Positions 1-7,937 of a stretch of DNA of 64,000 bases are shown here, one piece after another. The stretch is from Eubacterium callanderi (GTDB lineage: Bacteria; Bacillota; Clostridia; Eubacteriales; Eubacteriaceae), in assembly GCF_900142645.1 (NCBI RefSeq), contig NZ_FRBP01000006.1:124001-188000 (forward strand), read 5' to 3'. Below the pieces are notes generated by a model. The model was not told the origin of the DNA, did no database searches, and saw only the letters and a program-made list of their open reading frames with translations. The translations under genes and the position numbers were made by a program. Numbering within the stretch: position 1 is the first letter of the stretch; each line of letters starts with the position of its first letter.

Positions 1-1335
1 GACTGTGCTCTCTGCCGGGCCTCCGACAATGTCGCGCTGGTTAACACAGGTCTGCAGGTCGATGGCTTCGTAAATGCTCTCGTCAAAAACCGGGTCGACA
101 GCATTGTATTCTTCCAATGTCAGCTCATCCAGGCTTTTGCCCTTTTCCAGTGCGTAGAAAACCAGCTTTCCGATAATGGCGTGGGCATCGCGGAAGGCTA
201 CGCCGTGCTTGACAAGCCAGTCGGCAGCGTCAGTCGCGTTGGAGAAGCCGCCTGCGGCCGACTTGCGCATCACCTCACCGTTGACCGTCATGGTGCCGAT
301 CATCTTCTCAAAGGTAATGGCGCATATTTTAGCTGTGTCATAGGCGTCAAAGACAGGTTCCTTATCCTCCTGCATATCCTTATTGTATGCAAGGGGAATC
401 CCTTTCATCGTCGTTAAAAAGCCCAGCAGGTCGCCGTAGGTTCGGCCGGCCTTCCCACGGACAAGCTCTGCAATATCCGGGTTTTTCTTCTGGGGCATGA
501 TGCTGGAGCCGGTGGAGAAGGCATCATCGAGTGTGATGAAGTTAAATTCTGAGGAGCACCACAGAATAATTTCTTCAGAAAAACGGCTCAGATGCATCAT
601 GAAAACAGACACAGCCTCCAGAAAGTCGATACAGAAATCCCGGTCAGACACACCGTCAAGGCTGTTCATGGACACATTTTTAAAGCCCAGCTCGCTGGCG
701 ACATAGTAGCGGTCCAGCGGGTAGGTGGTGGTGGCCAGAGCGCCGGAGCCGAGGGGAAGCGTATCCGCCATGTCGTAGACCTGATCGAGCCGCTTCATAT
801 CCCGTCTGAACATTTCAACATAAGCCATCAGGTGGTGGGCGAAGGTGATGGGCTGGGCCCGCTGCAGATGCGTGTAGCCCGGCATAATGGTTTTGGTATG
901 TTTGCTGGCCATATCCAGCAGTGTAAGGCCAAGAGCTCTTATCAAATCCTTGAGCTCCATAGAAATGTCCTTAACGTAAAGACGCATATCGGTGGCAACC
1001 TGATCGTTGCGGCTGCGGCCGGTATGCAGTTTCTTTCCGGTTTCACCGATGCGCTCGGTGAGGATGGATTCAATATTCATATGGATATCTTCCATATCAA
1101 TGGAAAACTCAATTTTTCCGGCCTCAATATCCTCTAAAATTTCATCCAGGGTTTTGACAATTAATTCAGACTCGGAAACAGAGATAATTCCCTGTTTCCC
1201 GAGCATTTTTGCGTGGGCAATGCTGCCCTTGATATCTTGTTTGTATAAACGCTGGTCGAAGGAAATAGAGGAATTGAAATCGTCTGTTAACGCATCCGTT
1301 CCTTTATTAAATCGACCGCCCCACATTTTACTCAT
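1..1335 (-). CDS. argH: Argininosuccinate lyase (3' end cut by window edge)
   Basis: Catalyses the last step of arginine synthesis, splitting argininosuccinate into arginine and fumarate in the cytosol. The reading frame starts MSKMWGGRF, the usual ArgH N-terminus, and carries the fumarase/lyase superfamily signature GSSIMPQKKNPD near residue 276-287, whose mobile serine loop is catalytic. HTGRSRNDQ is also present near residue 100. The 445 codons visible leave only the last few tens of residues outside the window. The start overlaps the argG stop by one base (TAATG), so the two genes should be translationally coupled in one argG-argH operon read leftward. Identification is secure; the C-terminus cannot be judged. 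Confidence 0.95.
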   Translation of the reverse strand, partial: MSKMWGGRFNKGTDALTDDFNSSISFDQRLYKQDIKGSIAHAKMLGKQGIISVSESELIVKTLDEILEDIEAGKIEFSIDMEDIHMNIESILTERIGETGKKLHTGRSRNDQVATDMRLYVKDISMELKDLIRALGLTLLDMASKHTKTIMPGYTHLQRAQPITFAHHLMAYVEMFRRDMKRLDQVYDMADTLPLGSGALATTTYPLDRYYVASELGFKNVSMNSLDGVSDRDFCIDFLEAVSVFMMHLSRFSEEIILWCSSEFNFITLDDAFSTGSSIMPQKKNPDIAELVRGKAGRTYGDLLGFLTTMKGIPLAYNKDMQEDKEPVFDAYDTAKICAITFEKMIGTMTVNGEVMRKSAAGGFSNATDAADWLVKHGVAFRDAHAIIGKLVFYALEKGKSLDELTLEEYNAVDPVFDESIYEAIDLQTCVNQRDIVGGPAESTV

Positions 1336-2576
1336 TATTTGTTTTCCTTTTCTGCTTCTTTTTCCTTTTCTTCATGGCTCATGCGCATAAGAGCACGGAC
1401 CTTAAGCGGCAGACCAAACAGGTGGATAAAACCCTCGGCATCCTTGTGGTCGTATAAATCCCCGGTGGTAAAGCTTGCGATCTCTGCGTTGTATAGGGAG
1501 TAGGGGGAGGAGACAGAGGTCAAAATGCAGTTGCCCTTATACAGCTTCAATTTTACAACACCAGTGACCGTTTTCTGTGTTTCATCCACAAAAGCGGATA
1601 ATGCTTCACGCAGCGGGTTAAACCACTGGCCATTGTAGGTGATTTCCGCAAATTTTACAGCAGCCTGCTGCTTAAAGGCAAAGGTTTCACGGTCCAGACA
1701 CATGTGCTCCAGCTCTTCGTGGGCACGGTACAGGATGGTGCCGCCAGGTGTTTCATAGATACCGCGGGATTTCATACCAACCACACGGTTCTCGATAAGG
1801 TCGACCACGCCGATGGCGTTGCGGCCGCCGATTTCATTGCAGGTTTCAAGAATTTTGCGCGGGCTCATGGCTTCACCGTTGATCTTGATAGGTTCGCCAT
1901 TTAAAAATTCGATTTCGATTTCTTCCGGAGTGTCCGGCGCTTCTTCCAGTGTTTTGGTTAATTTTAACAGATGGTCATATTTCGGTTCCAGTGAAGGATC
2001 TTCAAGTTCCAGGCCTTCGTGGCTGATGTGAAGCAGATTGCGGTCACGGCTGTAGCTCTGGTCATGGCTCATGCTGACTTTGATGTCATGTTCAATGCAG
2101 AAATCCATGCAGTCCTCGCGGGACTGTAAATCCCAGATACGCCACGGTGCGATAATTTTAAGCTGCGGGTCTAAAGCGCCGATCCCGAGTTCAAAACGAA
2201 CCTGGTCGTTCCCTTTACCGGTAGCGCCGTGGCAGATGGCTTCCGCGCCTTCCTTGTGGGCGATATCCACTAATACCTTGGCGATCAGCGGACGGGCGAG
2301 GGAAGTCCCCAGCAGGTATTTCTTCTCATAGACGGCGTCAGCCTTGAGTGCCGGCCAGCAGTACTCTTCAACAAATTCATCGGTAACATCTTCTATATAT
2401 AATTTGCTGGCGCCGGAGGATAAAGCCCGTTCTTCCAGACCTTCGGTTTCCTTACCCTGTCCAACATCGACGCATACGCAGATAACTTCATAATCATAGG
2501 TTTCCTTTAACCACGGAATGATGGTTGTGGTATCCAACCCGCCTGAATAGGCTAAAATAACTTTTTTTGCACTCAT
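1335..2576 (-). CDS. argG: Argininosuccinate synthase
   Basis: ATP-dependent ligation of citrulline and aspartate to argininosuccinate. The N-terminus [17 protein letters not shown] holds the PP-loop ATP pyrophosphatase motif (residues 10-16). 413 aa is the normal length for the family. An upstream in-frame ATG at 2606 exists, but the start at 2576 is chosen because AGGAGG lies nine bases before it and the family begins here. It is first gene of the argGH operon. Its promoter (TTGCAA 2673-2668, TATAAT 2650-2645 on the minus strand) is overlapped by an ArgR-like box, which suggests arginine repression. Confidence 0.97.
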   Translation of the reverse strand: MSAKKVILAYSGGLDTTTIIPWLKETYDYEVICVCVDVGQGKETEGLEERALSSGASKLYIEDVTDEFVEEYCWPALKADAVYEKKYLLGTSLARPLIAKVLVDIAHKEGAEAICHGATGKGNDQVRFELGIGALDPQLKIIAPWRIWDLQSREDCMDFCIEHDIKVSMSHDQSYSRDRNLLHISHEGLELEDPSLEPKYDHLLKLTKTLEEAPDTPEEIEIEFLNGEPIKINGEAMSPRKILETCNEIGGRNAIGVVDLIENRVVGMKSRGIYETPGGTILYRAHEELEHMCLDRETFAFKQQAAVKFAEITYNGQWFNPLREALSAFVDETQKTVTGVVKLKLYKGNCILTSVSSPYSLYNAEIASFTTGDLYDHKDAEGFIHLFGLPLKVRALMRMSHEEKEKEAEKENK

Positions 2577-2638
2577 AACACTGTGCCTCCTCTTAATTGT
2601 TTTCATTTGATTTATTCTCGTGTTGCACTTACAATCTG

Positions 2639-2673
2639 TGAATGATTATACAATACCAAAACCGAAATTGCAA
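2639..2673 (-). promoter_or_regulatory. argG promoter with overlapping ArgR-like box
   Basis: On the minus strand TTGCAA (2673-2668) is separated by 17 bp from TATAAT (2650-2645). The sequence TGAATGATTATACA (2639-2652) covers the -10 and matches nine of the ten fixed positions of the ARG box pattern TGAAT-N4-ATTCA. Repression by an ArgR/AhrC protein is inferred; no arginine regulator gene is in the window. Confidence 0.6.
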
Positions 2674-2726
2674 GGAATATTTGAAAAAATATGCGTAAAT
2701 TATTTATAAATATTCATAAAAAGTGC

Positions 2727-2755
2727 TTGAATATTCAAATGATTAGGGGTATAAT
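2727..2755 (+). promoter_or_regulatory. argC promoter
   Basis: TTGAAT (2727-2732), 17-bp spacer, TATAAT (2750-2755). The -35 is the first half of the perfect palindrome TTGAATATTCAA (2727-2738), a possible operator. Transcription from here would leave a leader of about 165 nt before argC. Confidence 0.6.
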
Positions 2756-2758
2756 TAC

Positions 2759-2901
2759 AAAATAGTTTTCATAAAAGCTATTTTATAAATGAATCATTAA
2801 CAATTAATAATTAAGTATTCCGGCTTAAAATGAAACGGTCAGCATTAATTGTTCATTATTAATGATTTATCGAAAATTTATTGTACCATTTGTACAATAA
2901 A
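2759..2901 (+). promoter_or_regulatory. Structured AT-rich argC leader (three inverted repeats)
   Basis: The rest of the 2577-2928 gap has no gene. It contains AAAATAG/CTATTTT (2759-2765 and 2778-2784), an imperfect long inverted repeat (2792-2813 with 2844-2867), and a perfect 10-bp inverted repeat TTTATTGTAC/GTACAATAAA (2877-2886 and 2892-2901, 5-base loop) that ends 27 bases before the argC start. No T-run follows any of them, so simple terminators are unlikely. They may be operators or RNA folds. Confidence 0.5.
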
Positions 2902-2928
2902 AAATAAACCTAAAATTGGAGAGATTTT

Positions 2929-3969
2929 ATGATTAAAGCATCAGTTATCGGCGGAACCGGCTATGCCGGACAGGAATTACTCAGAATACTTTACAGACAC
3001 CCGGAGGTGGAAGTCGTATCCGTTGGCTCAAGGAGCTTTGCGGGGCAGCCTTTAAAAGATATCTATCGAAACTATGAAAATGTAACAGATGCCCTGTGCG
3101 AAACAGCGGATATGGACGAATTGGTCGAAAAATCGGACGTGATTTTTATGGCGCTGCCTCACGGTATTGCCTCAAAGCAGGTGACCGAAGATGTCCTCAA
3201 AAAAACAAAGATCATTGATCTCGGCGCAGACTTCCGTCTCAAAGACGTGGATATTTATGAAGAATGGTATAAAGTCAACCATTATAATAAAGCGCTGCTG
3301 AAGGAAGCCGTCTATGGCCTGTGTGAGCTGCACCGCGAGGACATCCGGGGCGCGCGTCTGTTATCCAATCCGGGCTGCTACACCACCTGCAGCATTCTGA
3401 GCCTGGCACCGCTGCTTAAAAACCATCTGGTTGATCCGCAGAGTATTATCATCGATGCAAAGTCTGGTGTCACCGGAGCGGGGAGAAGCAGTGACACTGC
3501 ATTCTCCTATTGTGAAGTCAATGAATCCATCAAGGCCTACAAGGTGGGATCACACCGCCACACGCCGGAAATTGAGCAGGAGCTGGGATTGCTTTCAGGC
3601 ACGAACCTGAAGCTGCTTTTCACACCGCACCTCACACCCATGAACCGCGGGATTCTGGCGCTCTGCTACGCGAACCTGGTTACCGATATGGATGAGGAAG
3701 GCCTGCGACAGGTTTACCGTGACTTTTACAAAGATGAATATTTTGTACGTCTGACAGAAGATAAGCTCCCGGAAACCAAATGGGTAAAAGGCTCAAATTA
3801 CTGTGATATCGGCCTGAAGGTTGACAGGCGCACAGGCCGCGTGATCATCGTCGGCGCCATTGATAATCTGGTAAAAGGCGCGGCAGGACAGGCTGTTCAA
3901 AATATGAACCTTATGTTTGGTTTTGATGAAAAAACAGGAATTGACTTTATTACAGATTTTCCAGTTTAA
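2929..3969 (+). CDS. argC: N-acetyl-gamma-glutamyl-phosphate reductase
   Basis: Third step of ornithine synthesis: NADPH reduction of N-acetylglutamyl phosphate to the semialdehyde. The Rossmann motif GGTGYAGQELLRIL (residues 8-21) binds NADP and SNPGCYTT holds the catalytic cysteine C150. 346 aa is the normal length. GGAGAG at 2918-2923 supports the start. First gene of argC-argJ-argB-argD, spaced 18, 38 and 25 bases apart, all in the same direction. Confidence 0.97.
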   Translation: MIKASVIGGTGYAGQELLRILYRHPEVEVVSVGSRSFAGQPLKDIYRNYENVTDALCETADMDELVEKSDVIFMALPHGIASKQVTEDVLKKTKIIDLGADFRLKDVDIYEEWYKVNHYNKALLKEAVYGLCELHREDIRGARLLSNPGCYTTCSILSLAPLLKNHLVDPQSIIIDAKSGVTGAGRSSDTAFSYCEVNESIKAYKVGSHRHTPEIEQELGLLSGTNLKLLFTPHLTPMNRGILALCYANLVTDMDEEGLRQVYRDFYKDEYFVRLTEDKLPETKWVKGSNYCDIGLKVDRRTGRVIIVGAIDNLVKGAAGQAVQNMNLMFGFDEKTGIDFITDFPV

Positions 3970-3987
3970 TTGTGAAAGGAACACGAT

Positions 3988-5220
3988 ATGAAAATAATTG
4001 ATGGCGGCGTTTTAGCCGCAAAAGGCTTTAAAGCCGCTGGTATTGCCGCCGGTATAAAGGATAACGGAAATAAGGATATGGCGCTTCTGTTTGCGGATAA
4101 GCCCGCGGCAACAGCCATCATGACCACTTCCAACATGGTTCAGGCAGCGCCCGTTCAATGGGATAAGGCAGTGATGATCGAGTCCCCCTATAAGCGCGCG
4201 GTCGTGGTCAACAGCGGAAACGCAAATGCCTGCACTGGGGAAACCGGTATGCGCCATGTGGAGCAGACCGCCGGTGCTGCGGCCGAGCTTCTCGGCGTAA
4301 GCACACAGGAGGTACTGGTATCCTCCACTGGCGTCATCGGCGTGGTGATGCCCATTGACAAAATTTTAAAGGGTGTACAGACCCTGGTAGATGAGCTCGG
4401 GGATGATGCGCAGCATGCGGATGACGCGGCCCACGGCATTATCACCACAGACCTGACCACCAAATCCATTGCGGTGGAGATCGAGCTGGATGGAAAAACG
4501 GTTCATATCGGCGGGATGGCCAAAGGCTCAGGGATGATCTGCCCAAACATGGCCACCATGCTTTCCTACGTCACAACCGACGCCGCCATTGAACCGGAAT
4601 GTCTGCAGAAGCTGCTCGCTAAAATCACCCAGGATACTTACAATATGATGTCTGTAGATGGCGATATGAGCACAAACGACACGGTTGTAGTGATGGCAAG
4701 CGGTGAGGCAGGAAACAAAGAAATCACACTTAATGACGTGACCTCACAGGATTTCGCCGTATTCAGTGAGGCTCTTTATTATGTCAATGAGCACCTCGCA
4801 AAATCCATCATCCGCGACGGGGAAGGGGCAACCAAATTTGTCGAGGTAACTGTCTCTGGAGCAGCGACAGATAAAGATGCCCGCATTCTGGCGAAAGCCG
4901 TTATTAAATCCAGTCTGGTAAAGACCGCTCTCTTTGGAGAGGACGCTAACTGGGGCCGCGTTCTTTCGTCACTCGGAGCGTCCGGGGTCGTTTTCGACCC
5001 GCTTAAGGTCACCCTGGTATTTTTCAGCAGCGCTGGGATGATCACACTCCTGAACGAAGGGGTACCCATCGCTTTTGATGAGGATATGGCTAAAAAAGTG
5101 CTGTCTGAAAAAGAAATCTCCATCATGGTAACCCTCAAAGCGGGCGAAGACAAAGCAACGGCCTGGGGCTGCGATTTATCCTACGATTATGTTAAAATCA
5201 ACGGCGATTACCGCTCTTAA
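3988..5220 (+). CDS. argJ: Glutamate N-acetyltransferase / amino-acid acetyltransferase
   Basis: Transfers the acetyl group from N-acetylornithine back to glutamate, recycling acetyl in the cyclic pathway; some members also use acetyl-CoA. The self-cleavage motif is present: KGSGMICPNMATML, with the expected cut between A189 and T190, whose freed threonine becomes the nucleophile. 410 aa, full length. No argA gene or ArgE deacetylase is visible nearby, which fits the cyclic route. Whether it is bifunctional or monofunctional cannot be told from sequence alone. Confidence 0.96.
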   Translation: MKIIDGGVLAAKGFKAAGIAAGIKDNGNKDMALLFADKPAATAIMTTSNMVQAAPVQWDKAVMIESPYKRAVVVNSGNANACTGETGMRHVEQTAGAAAELLGVSTQEVLVSSTGVIGVVMPIDKILKGVQTLVDELGDDAQHADDAAHGIITTDLTTKSIAVEIELDGKTVHIGGMAKGSGMICPNMATMLSYVTTDAAIEPECLQKLLAKITQDTYNMMSVDGDMSTNDTVVVMASGEAGNKEITLNDVTSQDFAVFSEALYYVNEHLAKSIIRDGEGATKFVEVTVSGAATDKDARILAKAVIKSSLVKTALFGEDANWGRVLSSLGASGVVFDPLKVTLVFFSSAGMITLLNEGVPIAFDEDMAKKVLSEKEISIMVTLKAGEDKATAWGCDLSYDYVKINGDYRS

Positions 5221-5258
5221 TTCACATACAAAACAATCAATCAGAGAAGGAAGTAAAA

Positions 5259-6155
5259 ATGTCAGATAATACACAGAACATGGCGCAGTACATCGAAAAG
5301 GCCAATATCCTGGTCGAAGCGCTGCCTTATATCAAACAATTCAGAAAGAAAACAGTTGTCATCAAATACGGCGGCAGCTTTATGTATGACAATGATATTA
5401 AAAAATCCGTCATGGACGACATCGCCCTCATGAAGCTGGTAGGCCTGCGCCCTATTGTGGTCCACGGCGGCGGTAAGGACATCTCCGCATTTTTAAACAA
5501 CCTGGATATCCAGACCGAGTTCATTGACGGTCTGCGCGTTACCAACGACGATGTCATCGAAGTGGCTGAGATGGTGCTCTCCGGTAAAATCAACAAGGAA
5601 ATTGTCCAGCTTCTGGAAGACCGTGATATTACTGCGGTCGGCATCTCCGGTAAGGACGGCGGCATGCTTAAGGTGAGAAAGAAATTTGTCAATGGTCTGG
5701 ACATCGGCTTTGTCGGCGATATTGTCAGGGTAAAGAGCGATCTCCTTCAGACATTGCTCAAAAGCGACTATATTCCAGTCATTGCCCCGATCGGGAGTGA
5801 CAAATACGGGCAGAGCTACAACATAAACGCAGACCATGTGGCTTATGCCATCGCCAAAGAGCTGAAGGCTGAAAAGCTGGTTTACCTCACAGATACTGAC
5901 GGGGTCTACATGGATGCCAACGATCCGGACTCCATTATCCGCAGGTTAGATGTCGATGAGGTTGAACGTCTTATTGAAGAGGGAATTATATCCGGCGGCA
6001 TGATCCCGAAGGTGGAAAATTCTGTGGACGCGATTCGCTCCGGGGTCAATTCTGTCCATATACTGGACGGGAAGGTTGAGCACTCTCTGCTGCTCGAACT
6101 CTTTACCGCGGCAGGCTGCGGGACAATGATCCGCCAATCGCTGACACAAGCATAA
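5259..6155 (+). CDS. argB: Acetylglutamate kinase
   Basis: Phosphorylates N-acetylglutamate, the committed step of the cyclic pathway. The amino-acid kinase fold is marked by VVIKYGGS (K36) and VVHGGGKD (69-74), with GGMIPK and LLLELFT..GCGTMI at the C-terminus. About 30 extra residues precede the first strand (MAQYIEKANILVEALPYIKQF), the N-terminal helix typical of arginine-inhibited kinases and absent from the arginine-insensitive E. coli type. Feedback inhibition by arginine is therefore likely. Confidence 0.96.
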   Translation: MSDNTQNMAQYIEKANILVEALPYIKQFRKKTVVIKYGGSFMYDNDIKKSVMDDIALMKLVGLRPIVVHGGGKDISAFLNNLDIQTEFIDGLRVTNDDVIEVAEMVLSGKINKEIVQLLEDRDITAVGISGKDGGMLKVRKKFVNGLDIGFVGDIVRVKSDLLQTLLKSDYIPVIAPIGSDKYGQSYNINADHVAYAIAKELKAEKLVYLTDTDGVYMDANDPDSIIRRLDVDEVERLIEEGIISGGMIPKVENSVDAIRSGVNSVHILDGKVEHSLLLELFTAAGCGTMIRQSLTQA

Positions 6156-6180
6156 ATATGAACATTTAGGAGATAAAGAC

Positions 6181-7365
6181 ATGAACAAAAGTGAAGTGCT
6201 GATTAACCGGGCAGAGAAAGTAATCATGCCCACCTACGCACGGTTTCCCATTGCTTTCGAAAGTGGCAATGGCTGTGTTTTAAAAGATGTGAACGGAAAA
6301 GAATATCTGGATTGTGTAGCCGGCATCGCGGTAGACTGTCTGGGCCATAACCACCCGGGCCTCAATGCTGCCATCGCGGACCAATGCCAGAAAATCATGC
6401 ATGTTTCCAATCTTTACTGGACCGAGCCTCAGATTGACGCAGCGGAAATGCTGGTAAAGGCCAGCGGGCTGGACAAGGTTTTTTTCTGTAACAGCGGCGC
6501 CGAAGCCAATGAAGCGGCCTTAAAGCTTGTGCGGATTTACGCCAAGCAGTTTAAAAGTGAATACGCGGTTGAGATCATCGCCATGGATCATTCCTTCCAC
6601 GGCCGTACATACGGCTCCATTACCGCCACAGGCCAGGAAAAATACCATAAGGGACTAGATCCCCTGCTGCCTGGAATTTCGCATGTTCCATTCAATGACT
6701 TTGATGCCTTGAAAGCAGCGGTGACTGATAAAACCTGCGCAGTGCTGCTTGAACCCATCCAGGGCGAGGGCGGTATTTATCCGGCTGATCATGAATATTT
6801 ACAGGCAGTCCGCAAGCTCTGTGACGACGAAAACCTCGTCTTGATTTTTGATGAAGTTCAGTGTGGTATGGGCCGTTCCGGAAAATTCTTTGCTTACCAG
6901 CACTACAATCTGAAGCCAGATGTCGTGTGTATGGCCAAGGGCATCGCAGGCGGTTTCCCCATGGGCGGCATCATCGCCTGTGATAAGGTGGCTCAGGTCT
7001 TTACACCAGGCACCCACGCCTCCACCTTTGGCGGTAATCCACTGGCCTCGGCTGCCTCCCGCTATGTATTGAGCGTGATCACCGGCGATGGTTTTCTGGA
7101 CGAAGTAGCAGAAAAGGGAAGCTATCTGATGGAAAAGCTGCGTGTACTTAAAGAAGAACATAAATGCATTACGGATGTGCGTGGTATGGGGTTAATGATC
7201 GGAGTCGCTGTTTCAGTCCCTACTGGCGAAATCATAAACAAAGCGATGGAAAAAGGTCTTCTTTTAGTAGGAGCAGGTAGTGACGCCATAAGATTTGTTC
7301 CTCCATTAACTATTAATAAAGAGGAAATTGACCGGGCCGTCGAAATTTTTGAAGAATGTCTATAA
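6181..7365 (+). CDS. argD: Acetylornithine aminotransferase
   Basis: PLP-dependent transamination of N-acetylglutamate semialdehyde to N-acetylornithine with glutamate as donor. The class-III aminotransferase features are all present: CNSGAEANEAALK (103-115), LIFDEVQCGMGRSG, and the PLP lysine K253 in MAKGIAGGFPMGG. 394 aa. AGGAG at 6169 supports the start. Last gene of argCJBD; two hairpins follow. It may also act in lysine synthesis as in other bacteria, but nothing here shows that. Confidence 0.95.
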   Translation: MNKSEVLINRAEKVIMPTYARFPIAFESGNGCVLKDVNGKEYLDCVAGIAVDCLGHNHPGLNAAIADQCQKIMHVSNLYWTEPQIDAAEMLVKASGLDKVFFCNSGAEANEAALKLVRIYAKQFKSEYAVEIIAMDHSFHGRTYGSITATGQEKYHKGLDPLLPGISHVPFNDFDALKAAVTDKTCAVLLEPIQGEGGIYPADHEYLQAVRKLCDDENLVLIFDEVQCGMGRSGKFFAYQHYNLKPDVVCMAKGIAGGFPMGGIIACDKVAQVFTPGTHASTFGGNPLASAASRYVLSVITGDGFLDEVAEKGSYLMEKLRVLKEEHKCITDVRGMGLMIGVAVSVPTGEIINKAMEKGLLLVGAGSDAIRFVPPLTINKEEIDRAVEIFEECL

Positions 7366-7386
7366 ATTTTTGTTGAAAACCCCTTT

Positions 7387-7423
7387 AACCCATGATAATA
7401 TATTATCATGGGTTTTCTTTTAA
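7387..7423 (+). terminator. argCJBD terminator
   Basis: A perfect 28-bp palindrome with 14-bp arms (AACCCATGATAATA 7387-7400 and its complement 7401-7414) is followed by a T-rich tract. It lies 22 bases after argD. Confidence 0.88.
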
Positions 7424-7447
7424 ATTTTTTTTTGAAACGAACGGGTG

Positions 7448-7474
7448 CAAAAGACAGTGTCTGTCTTTTGTTTT
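7448..7474 (+). terminator. Second terminator-like hairpin before the ATP synthase operon
   Basis: CAAAAGACAG (7448-7457), 3-base loop, CTGTCTTTTG (7461-7470), then TTTT. A 10-bp perfect stem placed 34 bases after the first hairpin. It may give double termination, or belong to an upstream-initiated ATP synthase leader. Confidence 0.6.
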
Positions 7475-7628
7475 AAAAACAAACCTGTAAACGTCAACAA
7501 AAAAGATTGCTTTTAAGTCCAATTATTTCTTTTGCTGCTGAAAGAATCTGGGTATAAAGACAGAAGCGGTCATAAAGAATAAAGAAAATCTGAATTTGTG
7601 TGAATTTGAGAGTAAAGGTGGTGATTAA

Positions 7629-7937
7629 ATGTCGATTCTGGATTCAATCAACAAGGCTGAAGAGCGTGCAGCAGAAATGCGTTCGGAGGCAAAAGCAAAA
7701 GCGCGTGAAACCCTGCGTCAGGCCGAGGCCGAAGCCAGGGAAAAGGGCGACGCATTGATTCTTGAGGCCAAGGAAGCTTCTGAAGCAGTTCTTCTGCAGG
7801 AGGAGGCATTGGCCGAAAAAGAAATGGAACGCGTCCTTCACGATGCGGGTCTCGCAGATGAGAAGATGGCTGAAAATGCCAGGACTCGTGTCCCGAAGGC
7901 GGTTGAATTTATTTTGGAAAGGGTAGAAACGCAATGA
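7629..7937 (+). CDS. ntpF: V/A-type ATP synthase peripheral-stalk subunit G/H
   Basis: Small, almost wholly helical protein (102 aa) rich in Ala, Glu, Lys and Arg (AEERAAEMRSEAKAKARETLRQAEAEARE), typical of the coiled-coil stator subunit that pairs with subunit E. AAAGGTGGTGA just before the ATG is a strong ribosome site. It opens the nine-gene operon, as ntpF does in Enterococcus hirae. Its TGA overlaps the next ATG (ATGA), so it is translationally coupled to ntpI. Naming (AhaH, NtpF) varies between systems. Confidence 0.85.
   Translation: MSILDSINKAEERAAEMRSEAKAKARETLRQAEAEAREKGDALILEAKEASEAVLLQEEALAEKEMERVLHDAGLADEKMAENARTRVPKAVEFILERVETQ

Noticed and set aside
592-1137. Long plus-strand reading frame opposite argH
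   Set aside because: Antisense to a clear ArgH coding sequence, no ribosome site, and no recognisable protein features.
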